From NCBI RefSeq assembly GCF_002087085.1, contig NZ_MWQY01000014.1:53693-117692 (forward strand): a DNA stretch of 64,000 nt, written 5' to 3'. Made by a program: the position numbers and the translations under genes. The DNA comes from Marispirochaeta aestuarii. GTDB taxonomy: Bacteria > Spirochaetota > Spirochaetia > JC444 > Marispirochaetaceae. The stretch's first letter is position 1, and each line of letters starts with the position of its first letter. Positions 1 through 7,112 of the stretch are shown in pieces. Below the pieces are notes generated by a model, which ran no database searches, had not been told where the DNA came from, and worked only from the letters and a program-made list of their open reading frames with translations.

Positions 1-638
1 CGGCCGATCCTGCTTCCAAGTATTTTCTCATAGTCCCGGCGATCAAGGCTCACCTGTACACCCTGCACGGAGGAGGTATATTCCGATGAAGAGCTCAGTG
101 CGATCTTGAAGGCGTCGGAAACATTCTGTAATTTTCCGATTATGTTTCCCGTCTTCTTTTTAAGAAGTCCGCACATGTCCCGGGTAAAGCTGCCTCCCCC
201 TGTGGAGCTATCGCTTAAACATCGATTCAGGCTGATATCATTGCCTTTAATCTCTACAAGGGATGCTTTGAAACTGCTCTCTCCGAAATCGAGAACCAGT
301 ACCGTACCGGTTGTACCATGCAACATGGCGGCCGCCGTTGCTTCTGCCTGGGGGATCAAACGTATCCGATGGAAACCGGCTTTTTTTGCGGCATCAGTAA
401 TCTCCCGGGATTGAATATCTCCGATACCTGCCGGAACAGCCACAACAGCGGTATCCGCATAGCCTGCAGTCTGCGCTTCGACGAGGGACTTAATCTGTTT
501 GAAGCGCATTTCCGTACTGCAGCCGGGCGCTGCCGGATGACTGGAGGATCCGTACCTGTCAAGAAACGTTTTTATTTTTTTGCCGTCAATTATCGTAACC
601 GATGTATTCGCTGTACCAAAATCTATGCCTACTACCAT
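1..638 (-). CDS. DnaK/Hsp70-like actin-fold ATPase, partial (C-terminus beyond the window)
   Basis: Reading leftward from the ATG at 638 gives about 212 residues with no stop before the edge. The start MVVGIDFGTANTSVT is the phosphate-1 loop of the Hsp70/actin fold, VVAVPAGIGD followed by DAAKKAGF resembles the DnaK VPAYFND...DAGRIAGL stretch, LIPQAEATAAAM replaces the usual INEPTAAAL, and VLVLDFGESS is a variant of the phosphate-2 loop (DLGGGT). It begins 5 bp after the preceding coiled-coil gene and is the distal member of the flagellar run. The divergent phosphate-2 loop suggests a specialised ATPase rather than a housekeeping chaperone. Whether a substrate-binding domain follows cannot be seen. 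Confidence 0.8.
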   Translation of the reverse strand, partial: MVVGIDFGTANTSVTIIDGKKIKTFLDRYGSSSHPAAPGCSTEMRFKQIKSLVEAQTAGYADTAVVAVPAGIGDIQSREITDAAKKAGFHRIRLIPQAEATAAAMLHGTTGTVLVLDFGESSFKASLVEIKGNDISLNRCLSDSSTGGGSFTRDMCGLLKKKTGNIIGKLQNVSDAFKIALSSSSEYTSSVQGVQVSLDRRDYEKILGSRIG

Positions 639-643
639 ACCTT

Positions 644-1210
644 TTATCTATCGGTTTTTTCCGACAGCGAGATTATCAGTTCTACCTCCCCAAGAGGCCG
701 TCCAACCTTGCCTGCTATTATTTTGGCGTCTATTCCCTTTCTTTTCAGCTCGAGTATTTCTTCTTTTATACCGGCCCCGCCGGTATTTTCACGGGAAGTA
801 TCGGTTTTTGTTTGCACAGCGTCTTTCCCCTCATTCCCGGTGGAAGATGAAGGTTCCGCGGATTTCTTGACCGGTTCCTCGATGACCTCGATGCTGAGGG
901 GTTTATGCCGTGCCAGATGCAGATAATCTGTCCGGGAGCTGTCATCCCGTTTCTGGATCTCCCCCTGAAGAATTCGGATTCTCTTGTCGGCCTTTGACAC
1001 TTCGTCCTTCAGACGGCGGATACTCTCTTCGATAAGCCGGATATTCCGGTCTGTTGTACCGTTCATTTCGACCAGAAGCGAGTCCAGTTCTGATTCAATT
1101 TCCATCAACAGCTTTTTAGGCCTCACCGTCCTCTTATGTACTATCCGGAAAACCAGGATAAAAAGGATCCATGCAAGACCGTTTACGAGCAGGATTATTC
1201 CAAGAGTCAT
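644..1210 (-). CDS. Membrane-anchored coiled-coil protein, SwrB/DUF6115-like
   Basis: A 188-residue protein with one N-terminal membrane segment (residues about 4-22, LGIILLVNGLAWILFILVF), a basic patch, and a predicted coiled coil over about 33-95. After a polar linker, the last 35 residues (EEILELKRKGIDAKIIAGK...GEVELIISL) resemble the small helical tail of SwrB/DUF6115 proteins, which in Bacillus lie near the end of the fla/che operon and promote basal-body maturation. The topology and genomic position fit; the family link is made by eye. It is 2 bp from the upstream gene and 5 bp from the DnaK-like gene. Confidence 0.55.
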   Translation of the reverse strand: MTLGIILLVNGLAWILFILVFRIVHKRTVRPKKLLMEIESELDSLLVEMNGTTDRNIRLIEESIRRLKDEVSKADKRIRILQGEIQKRDDSSRTDYLHLARHKPLSIEVIEEPVKKSAEPSSSTGNEGKDAVQTKTDTSRENTGGAGIKEEILELKRKGIDAKIIAGKVGRPLGEVELIISLSEKTDR

Positions 1211-1212
1211 AT

Positions 1213-1539
1213 TTATCCGCTTATGTCTATTTTCTTGCCCAGGTCAGGGTCGCTGTAGTAGTTGCGGGATTCGTCCTTCGTTTCATTTTTTTCCTCTTTG
1301 CCTTTTTTACGCTTTCTCCCTCCCCGGGATTCCTCGTCATCATCGTGAATCTTCTCGGGACCGTCGGAAAGAGGATTGGTCTGGTTGACACTTGAATCCT
1401 TCTGCTCGGTTTCACGGACCAGTTCACTGCCCGCTATAACCTGCTGCAGGTGCAGGCCCTGCTTCTGCTGGGCCTGATCCCTTCCTACCTGATTCATATG
1501 CATAAATAGTGTCTGCAGATCGATTGGTTTAATGGACAT
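1213..1539 (-). CDS. Small charged protein of unknown function in the flagellar operon
   Basis: 108 residues, soluble, no signal peptide or membrane segment. The N-terminal half is Gln-rich (MNQVGRDQAQQKQGLHLQQV) and the C-terminal half is a low-complexity charged run of Glu, Asp, Lys and Arg (residues about 68-100). Its ATG overlaps the stop of the FapA-like gene by one base, and the SwrB-like gene follows 2 bp later, so it is certainly co-transcribed. I do not recognise a domain. Equivalent small charged ORFs occur at this place in other spirochaetes as far as I recall. Confidence 0.6.
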   Translation of the reverse strand: MSIKPIDLQTLFMHMNQVGRDQAQQKQGLHLQQVIAGSELVRETEQKDSSVNQTNPLSDGPEKIHDDDEESRGGRKRKKGKEEKNETKDESRNYYSDPDLGKKIDISG

Positions 1540-3482
1540 CAGTGGTTTTTGGAAAAGTCCTCCTCAAGGGCTTCGTACTTCGTAACCTTTACCTCATTCA
1601 ACTCGTTGATAAAGGTGACGTTTTTAAACTCATTCCGAATCTTAAGGCTCGCATCTTTGATAACCACTTTAACGCCGGGATATACCTTCCCTGAAGCGGA
1701 AACCTTTCCGTTTACCTTGAGAGATGCGAGATACTCCTGGATTTTTTTTATCTCTTCCTTTTTTTCATCCCGTTTTACTTCAATCTTTCGCTGCTGTCCC
1801 TGAAGTTCCTCAAGATACTGCTCCTTTTCTTCAGGCAGCGCCTTTTTCATTTTCTTGATATTCTCCAGGGTGTGGATATTCAGCTCGATCTCTTCCAGCT
1901 GATCATCAAAGGTCTTTATCTCTTTTTCCAGTCGCTGAATACTCTCGATACTCTTCGGATCGTAACCAACCTCGACGACAGTCTCCGCACCGGCCACTGA
2001 ACCGATGTTCTTCGCATGGACCTCTTCACTGGCCCGCAGATGACCGCCTACGATGGTCGCCCGTTTTCCCTGGCAGATAATACGCTGATTAGCATCCACG
2101 GAACTGTTAATGATTCCGTCGCTGACAACGACGTTTTCACCGGATTCAACGTTGGAGTTTTCTATGAACTTTGCCCACACCGTGCGGCCGGCCCGGACAG
2201 TGCCGCCGCCCCGGCCGTTGACACCCTGATGGATGATGATATCCCCTTCAGCGTCCAGTTCGCATTTTCCGACGTTTCCGACAACCTCAATATTACCCGC
2301 GGCTTTAACTTTAAAACCGTCTTCCACACCGCCTTTTACATAGACGGTCCCCAGGAATACCACGTTACCGCCGGTTTTCAGATTGACGCTTCCGTTGACA
2401 ACGTGAATCGGTTCCACATTCAGCTTGTCGTTCACGATGACAACCTGGCCGTTTATGGCCGCCACGGCGGTCATACCGTCTTCAGAAAGATTGACGTTCT
2501 TGCCTATTCCAAGGTTGACATCTTTTCCGTTTTTGGCCGGCAGCAGTTTTCCGGTTACGCTTCGTCCGTTTTTGCCTTCGCCGGCGGGTACCTTCCGGGC
2601 AAGAACCTGACCTTCGACTACATTCTGAACAATATTCTGTTCCTTGAAATCGACTTTACCGTTCTTCTCTTTCAGCTGGATCTTGTTGGAATCCCGTTCA
2701 AAATTATACAGGATTCGAGCGTCTTCTCCATCCTGAGGTTTCGTACCCTCCGCCACCAGTATCGACTCGTTGTATACGGGACGATCGATAAATGCATTAA
2801 TAGTCTCATCCCTGAGACCATGGATGATGCCGTTGTTTTTGAGAAAATTTTCTATTACTTCATAGCTGAGATCTGAACCGCCCTCTCCCGGAGGCCGTAC
2901 AACTATATAGGCCTTCATCTCGAAATCGGTGATATCCACTGTCATGATAGGATCATTAGCCGGATTGTATGCGTATTCGCCAACCGGGATGTAATCTCCC
3001 GAGGCCTGCTTTACCACCTGGGCTATCATGTTTTTATCGAAATGGCTGACCCCTCGGCGATCAAGAGCATCAAGGGCCTGTCGTTCAGTCGCCTTTTTCC
3101 CCCCGCCCACTGGAGGGCTGACCTTTAATAATATACCCTCAGGAGATAAACGGACAAAAACATCCCCGTTTCGAGTCTCCTCTTTTCCGTCGTCATCTCC
3201 GGCAAAACCGAGATCGATGTCAAGGGCCTCTTCCTCTGGCAGCTGTTCTTCTGCTTTTTTATAGGCGATAAGGATGCAATCCTTCCTGCCGATACCGAAG
3301 GTCCCCCGGCTGCCGGGTTCGAGGAGTTCATATTCTATGTCTTTAAGCGGAATGCCCAGTTCAATGGAAGCCTGAGTCAGTGCATCTTCGATACTGGGAC
3401 CGCTCACATTGACGGATCTGCGGGTCTTATCCTCTTCCGCCTGGCTTCGCATGTACTCCCGGATACGGGACAATCCGACCAT
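1539..3482 (-). CDS. FapA/DUF342 domain protein with N-terminal Jag-N-like domain
   Basis: 647 residues. Residues about 23-75 (SGPSIEDALTQASIELG...LLEPGSRGTFGIG) look like the Jag-N/FapA N-terminal module. Residues about 110-500 are the DUF342 body, with the Gly/Val/Asn-rich beta-helix repeats typical of FapA (for example VVNGSVNLKTGGNVVF and VVGNVGKCELDAEGDI). A charged coiled coil occupies about 505-575, followed by a short beta tail (VNGKVSASGKVYPGVKV). FapA proteins are cytoplasmic, and a polymer-binding or localisation role is proposed for the family. The gene sits 2 bp downstream of fliA and overlaps the next ORF by one base. An exact role in spirochaete motility is not known to me. Confidence 0.82.
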   Translation of the reverse strand: MVGLSRIREYMRSQAEEDKTRRSVNVSGPSIEDALTQASIELGIPLKDIEYELLEPGSRGTFGIGRKDCILIAYKKAEEQLPEEEALDIDLGFAGDDDGKEETRNGDVFVRLSPEGILLKVSPPVGGGKKATERQALDALDRRGVSHFDKNMIAQVVKQASGDYIPVGEYAYNPANDPIMTVDITDFEMKAYIVVRPPGEGGSDLSYEVIENFLKNNGIIHGLRDETINAFIDRPVYNESILVAEGTKPQDGEDARILYNFERDSNKIQLKEKNGKVDFKEQNIVQNVVEGQVLARKVPAGEGKNGRSVTGKLLPAKNGKDVNLGIGKNVNLSEDGMTAVAAINGQVVIVNDKLNVEPIHVVNGSVNLKTGGNVVFLGTVYVKGGVEDGFKVKAAGNIEVVGNVGKCELDAEGDIIIHQGVNGRGGGTVRAGRTVWAKFIENSNVESGENVVVSDGIINSSVDANQRIICQGKRATIVGGHLRASEEVHAKNIGSVAGAETVVEVGYDPKSIESIQRLEKEIKTFDDQLEEIELNIHTLENIKKMKKALPEEKEQYLEELQGQQRKIEVKRDEKKEEIKKIQEYLASLKVNGKVSASGKVYPGVKVVIKDASLKIRNEFKNVTFINELNEVKVTKYEALEEDFSKNH

Positions 3483-3484
3483 TA

Positions 3485-4273
3485 CTACATAATCCCCTTC
3501 TTGATATTCGTAAGCTTGGCCCTCAGGCGCATGATCGCCTTGGTATGCAACTGGGAAATTCGCGATTCAGTCACCTCCAGGACCTTTCCTATCTCCTTCA
3601 GAGTGAGATCTTCATAATAGTAGAGTACAAGAACCTTTTTTTCTTTTTCCGGCAATTCATTTATCGCTTCGATAATTACCTTTTTAATCTCTTCTTTTTC
3701 TACAATAATGTCCGGATTCAGACTCTGGGGTGACTCAATACTGTCGACAATCGATATTTTGTCGTTTTCCTCCCCGGAATACCAGACATCATTCAGGGAC
3801 ATTATGGAAGTACCGCTGATCTTGACCATCGCCCGGTGATACTCGTCAATATCCATACCCATTTCCGCGGCTATCTCCTGATCGGAAGCACTTCGTCCCA
3901 GGGAGGCTTCGAGACGCTGAACGGTATCCTCTATCTCCCGTGCTTTCTGACGCACCGACCGCGGAACCCAGTCGATGGACCTGAGCTCATCGAAGATTGC
4001 CCCCCTGATGCGGGTTACCGCATAGGTTTTGAATTTCACGTGCTTTTCAGGGTCAAACTTGTTTATCGCATCAATCAGTCCAAAAACTCCGAAACCCACC
4101 AGGTCATCGAACTCAACGTTATGCGGCATTCCCATGGCGACCTTTCCGGCAACGTATTTAACCAGAGGCGCATACTGCTTTACAAAAGCATCGCGTATTT
4201 TTGGATCCCGGTTTTTCTTGTAAAGGGCCCAGAGTTCTTCTTCAGTTTTTCCCTGCAATGCGGTCTCTGCCAT
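3485..4273 (-). CDS. fliA: RNA polymerase sigma-28 factor FliA (WhiG/FliA family)
   Basis: 262 residues, typical FliA length. Region 2 is clear ([57 protein letters not shown]) and so is region 3 beginning [15 protein letters not shown]. The region 4 helix-turn-helix is [20 protein letters not shown] near residues 225-245. It should direct late flagellar and chemotaxis promoters of the TAAA-N15-GCCGATAA type. The preceding membrane-protein gene ends 3 bp upstream, and a candidate sigma-70 promoter before that gene would give fliA expression independent of the long operon. No anti-sigma FlgM is seen in the window. Confidence 0.95.
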   Translation of the reverse strand: MAETALQGKTEEELWALYKKNRDPKIRDAFVKQYAPLVKYVAGKVAMGMPHNVEFDDLVGFGVFGLIDAINKFDPEKHVKFKTYAVTRIRGAIFDELRSIDWVPRSVRQKAREIEDTVQRLEASLGRSASDQEIAAEMGMDIDEYHRAMVKISGTSIMSLNDVWYSGEENDKISIVDSIESPQSLNPDIIVEKEEIKKVIIEAINELPEKEKKVLVLYYYEDLTLKEIGKVLEVTESRISQLHTKAIMRLRAKLTNIKKGIM

Positions 4274-4276
4274 ATC

Positions 4277-4909
4277 TTATCCTTCCTGGTCCCGTTTCAT
4301 CATCGTTTTCACAGCCCTGGCTACATCTCCCGGATTCTGGGTCTCCCCAAGTATATCCACCTCAGACTCCCTTCCTCCGGACGAAGGTTCCTCGTCGGAT
4401 TCGGAACCCCAGCCGGAATCGAAGGAATCGCTGAAGGCGTCCAGACTGGGAAGACCATCTAGCTCTTCAACCGAATCTACCGCTTCCTCGCCTTCGTCAT
4501 CGGAAACAGAACCATCAGGTTCCGATGAAGTGGAAGCCTGAATTTCCTCAACAAAACCGTCACCTTCGGAAAAGAGATCACCAGCTCCGGAGGCAGTATC
4601 GAATTTTCTCCCGGTCTCATCATCCTCGAGGGTAATATCAACGCTTCCACCCGGGCTTTTCTCAGGCTCATCCTCAGTGCCTGCATCCTGGTCCACCGAT
4701 TTTTTATTCTCAGGGATAAGCTCCGGAAACAATGTTCTTCCCAGGAGAGCTACCCCCATTCCCAGGCCGGCAAAAACAAGCCCGGACAGGAAGGCCCTGA
4801 CAATAATACTCAGAAAGCCAACCCCGCTTATAAGTCCGATTAAAAACGATGCAATAAACGCGAAACCGGCAGGGCCGGCCGCAAACAGCCAGGACACCAC
4901 TTTATGCAC
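4277..4909 (-). CDS. Membrane protein with acidic cytoplasmic tail, flagellar-operon hypothetical
   Basis: 210 residues with a GTG start. Two closely spaced hydrophobic segments cover residues about 5-30 and 33-60 (GPAGFAFIASFLIGLISG; FLSGLVFAGLGMGVALLG). The remaining 150 residues are strongly acidic and Ser-rich low-complexity sequence, ending in a more ordered, weakly basic segment (GDVARAVKTMMKRDQEG). It lies between flhG and fliA, so it may couple the membrane to the flagellar regulators, but I recognise no domain. The conserved-looking ends and variable acidic middle suggest a tether. Function unknown. Confidence 0.7.
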   Translation of the reverse strand: MHKVVSWLFAAGPAGFAFIASFLIGLISGVGFLSIIVRAFLSGLVFAGLGMGVALLGRTLFPELIPENKKSVDQDAGTEDEPEKSPGGSVDITLEDDETGRKFDTASGAGDLFSEGDGFVEEIQASTSSEPDGSVSDDEGEEAVDSVEELDGLPSLDAFSDSFDSGWGSESDEEPSSGGRESEVDILGETQNPGDVARAVKTMMKRDQEG

Positions 4910-4924
4910 ACCTACCCTTATTAC

Positions 4925-4953
4925 AGATTATGGGAAATGACTCCGGCAGTCAA
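4925..4953 (-). promoter_or_regulatory. Candidate sigma-70 promoter upstream of the membrane protein and fliA
   Basis: In the 60-bp gap after flhG the minus strand reads TTGACT (4948-4953), a 17-bp spacer, then TAATCT (4925-4930). A CATAAT alternative lies one base away with a shorter spacer. The -35 overlaps a perfect palindrome, TGACT-GCCGG-AGTCA. It would give fliA and the distal genes their own transcript. Seen in sequence; function inferred. Confidence 0.45.
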
Positions 4954-4969
4954 GGTTTCCTTTTTTCGC

Positions 4970-5830
4970 CTAGTCTTTGCCCAGAAGCTTCCGGATAAAA
5001 TTTCCAATACCGCTCCCCTCACGGTACTCAACCTTCTCAAGACGTCCGACAATATGCTTGACGCAGATAGCGGCTTTGCTGTTTGGGTCCACCACCATAA
5101 AAGGTTTCTGCTTCAATACGGAAGAACTGACCACCGGGTCGTCATATACATACCCGAGATAATCAACCTTCAGATTCAGAAACTGACCTGCTATGCTGAT
5201 TACCCGCTCAGAAACCTTTTTGCCCTCAGTAACCGACTTGACCCGGTTGACAATCAACTTGAGTCCCAGGTTCATGTTGTCTATTTCCGTAGCGATTATC
5301 TTGATAATACCATAGGCATCGGTGATGGCGGTGGGCTCGGGAGTTGTTACGATAAGGGCCTCATCCGCGGCGGCAATAAAATCCAGTACATTGTGAGACA
5401 CTCCGGCGCTCGTATCTATGACGATTACATCCGCCTCCGAGAGCCCCGAAAGTTCTTCAATAAAGTGCTCCCGTTCCTCATCAGAAAGATTGGCGATCTT
5501 GGAAAATCCGGAAGCCCCCGCGATTATCTGAATACCATAGTTGGTATCCAGAAGGATTTCCTGCAGGTTCTTCTGCTTTCGAATCAAATGGTAGAGATTA
5601 TATTTCGGGATAATTCCCAGTACCACATTGACATTCGCCAGTCCGAGGTCGGCATCCATTACGATGACCTTTTTCCCCAGCCGGGCATAGGCAAGGGCAA
5701 TATTTATGGACAGATTCGTTTTGCCGACCCCACCCTTTCCGCTCGCCACGGCGATTATCCGGGTTTTCTGATTCCCGGCACCGTTTTTCGAACGCATGAT
5801 TTCCCGCAGCTGTTCCGCTTGATCCGTCAT
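4970..5830 (-). CDS. flhG: FlhG/FleN (MinD-like ATPase, flagellar number and placement)
   Basis: 286 residues from the ATG at 5830, which overlaps the flhF stop as ATGA and has GGAG seven bases upstream; an ATG six bases further out lacks spacing. The deviant Walker A GKGGVGKT is at residues 31-38 (Lys32 and Lys37), with Asp in VIVMDADLGLANVNV and VIVIDTSAG as further MinD-family motifs. The C-terminus GNFIRKLLGKD is a short amphipathic membrane-targeting helix. FlhG works with the FlhF GTPase to set flagellar number and position, here at the cell ends. The order flhA-flhF-flhG is conserved widely. Confidence 0.93.
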   Translation of the reverse strand: MTDQAEQLREIMRSKNGAGNQKTRIIAVASGKGGVGKTNLSINIALAYARLGKKVIVMDADLGLANVNVVLGIIPKYNLYHLIRKQKNLQEILLDTNYGIQIIAGASGFSKIANLSDEEREHFIEELSGLSEADVIVIDTSAGVSHNVLDFIAAADEALIVTTPEPTAITDAYGIIKIIATEIDNMNLGLKLIVNRVKSVTEGKKVSERVISIAGQFLNLKVDYLGYVYDDPVVSSSVLKQKPFMVVDPNSKAAICVKHIVGRLEKVEYREGSGIGNFIRKLLGKD

Positions 5831-7038
5831 TCCCATACTCCGTTCTTGACATATTCAGCCCCCGACGGGGTACCACTTGCCCGTCCTTCCCTGGGACGTA
5901 AACTCATTTTAGCAGATTTAAAACCATCGAGATTCATCAACAGCCGGGGTACGGATGCTTCATGTATGTCCTGAGGTACAGATTGTCCGTCGGTAAGAAA
6001 AGCAACCGGTTTGTTGTGCTCGGTGATGACACTGATAACATTTCCAATGCGCTGGGTCTCATCAAGCTTTGTCAGAATTATAGCCTGGTACCCGAAGGGT
6101 TCAAAGGTTTTGAAAAGATCCTTTATGTCAGAAATCTTGGTGGTGGAACTCAAGGTAAGAAAGACTTCGGCATCGTGACCACAGGCATCCAGCATCTCCC
6201 GCATCTCGGCGAGTTTCATATAGTCCCTGGGACTCTTTCCTATGGTATCGATAAGTATCAGGTCCGCTCCCTCGTACAGGGCCAGGGTCTTCTTCAGGTC
6301 CTGAAAACTCTCGACACCGCTTACCGGAATATTCATGATGCTCCCGTAGGTGTCGATCTGCTGTTTGGCACCTATACGGTAATTGTCGATGGTTATCATG
6401 CGGACATCCACAGGCTTCCCGCCCTTGTGTCCCAGTCCATAGATGGCGGCGAGTTTCGCGATTGTCGTCGTTTTTCCCACCCCGGTGGGACCAACCAGAA
6501 TCATAATTTTCGGAGTTACCCTGGGCTCGTATATTTTGATCTTCTCACCGATCCACTGAAACACCGAGGACTCCACAATATCCTGACGGTCCAGATCTTC
6601 CAGGGACATCTCACGACGCAATCGGTTACTCATTTCACGGATAAACCCGGCGCTGAACTCATTTTCCTCGAGGAGCTGTTCCATCGCCACAATCGAGGGA
6701 TGAAGCTCCTCCTGTTTCTGGGGTTCATGGGTATCCAGACGTTCCTGTATGGCGTTAACTGCTTTGAGAACCTGCTGCAGGGTTCCGTCGCTGCTTCCCT
6801 TGACGCTTTCCAGAATCTTTTTTCGTTCCTCTTCCGGATCAAGCATCTTCCTCGGCGGCTTGGGTGCTTCCTTTGCAATATATCCCGTTACCTCTATGCC
6901 CTCCCGGGCGAACATTCCCAGGAAACCGCCCACACGTACACTTCGCTGGGTAAGCACACGGGCTCTTTCGCCATAACGGTCCCGTATTTTTTGCAGTACT
7001 TCACGGTGCGAAGCCGCCCGCTCAGTAAAATACTCCAT
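5827..7038 (-). CDS. flhF: FlhF, SRP-family GTPase for flagellar placement
   Basis: 403 residues. An N-terminal basic B domain (residues 1-110) is followed by an N-domain helical bundle and the SRP-type G domain: G1 GPTGVGKT at 183-190, DVRMITIDNYRIGAKQQ, the DTIG motif in LILIDTIGKSPRD, and TKLDET near 345. SRP54, FtsY and FlhF share this core; the divergent N-terminus and the link to flhG identify FlhF. Preceded by AAGGAGCAGGC at the right distance. The last bases overlap flhG by four. A 74-bp gap separates it from flhA; no convincing promoter is seen there. Confidence 0.94.
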   Translation of the reverse strand: MEYFTERAASHREVLQKIRDRYGERARVLTQRSVRVGGFLGMFAREGIEVTGYIAKEAPKPPRKMLDPEEERKKILESVKGSSDGTLQQVLKAVNAIQERLDTHEPQKQEELHPSIVAMEQLLEENEFSAGFIREMSNRLRREMSLEDLDRQDIVESSVFQWIGEKIKIYEPRVTPKIMILVGPTGVGKTTTIAKLAAIYGLGHKGGKPVDVRMITIDNYRIGAKQQIDTYGSIMNIPVSGVESFQDLKKTLALYEGADLILIDTIGKSPRDYMKLAEMREMLDACGHDAEVFLTLSSTTKISDIKDLFKTFEPFGYQAIILTKLDETQRIGNVISVITEHNKPVAFLTDGQSVPQDIHEASVPRLLMNLDGFKSAKMSLRPREGRASGTPSGAEYVKNGVWE

Positions 7039-7112
7039 GCCTGCTCCTTATATTCGGTCGCCTGTCCGGTCGCCATCGGACCTGTCTCTTCCGGCGCCGG
7101 CGTATCTCAAAA

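Noticed and set aside
2016..2876. Rightward 286-codon open frame
   Set aside because: It lies wholly antisense to the FapA-type gene, follows its codon periodicity and shows no family motifs or ribosome-binding site.
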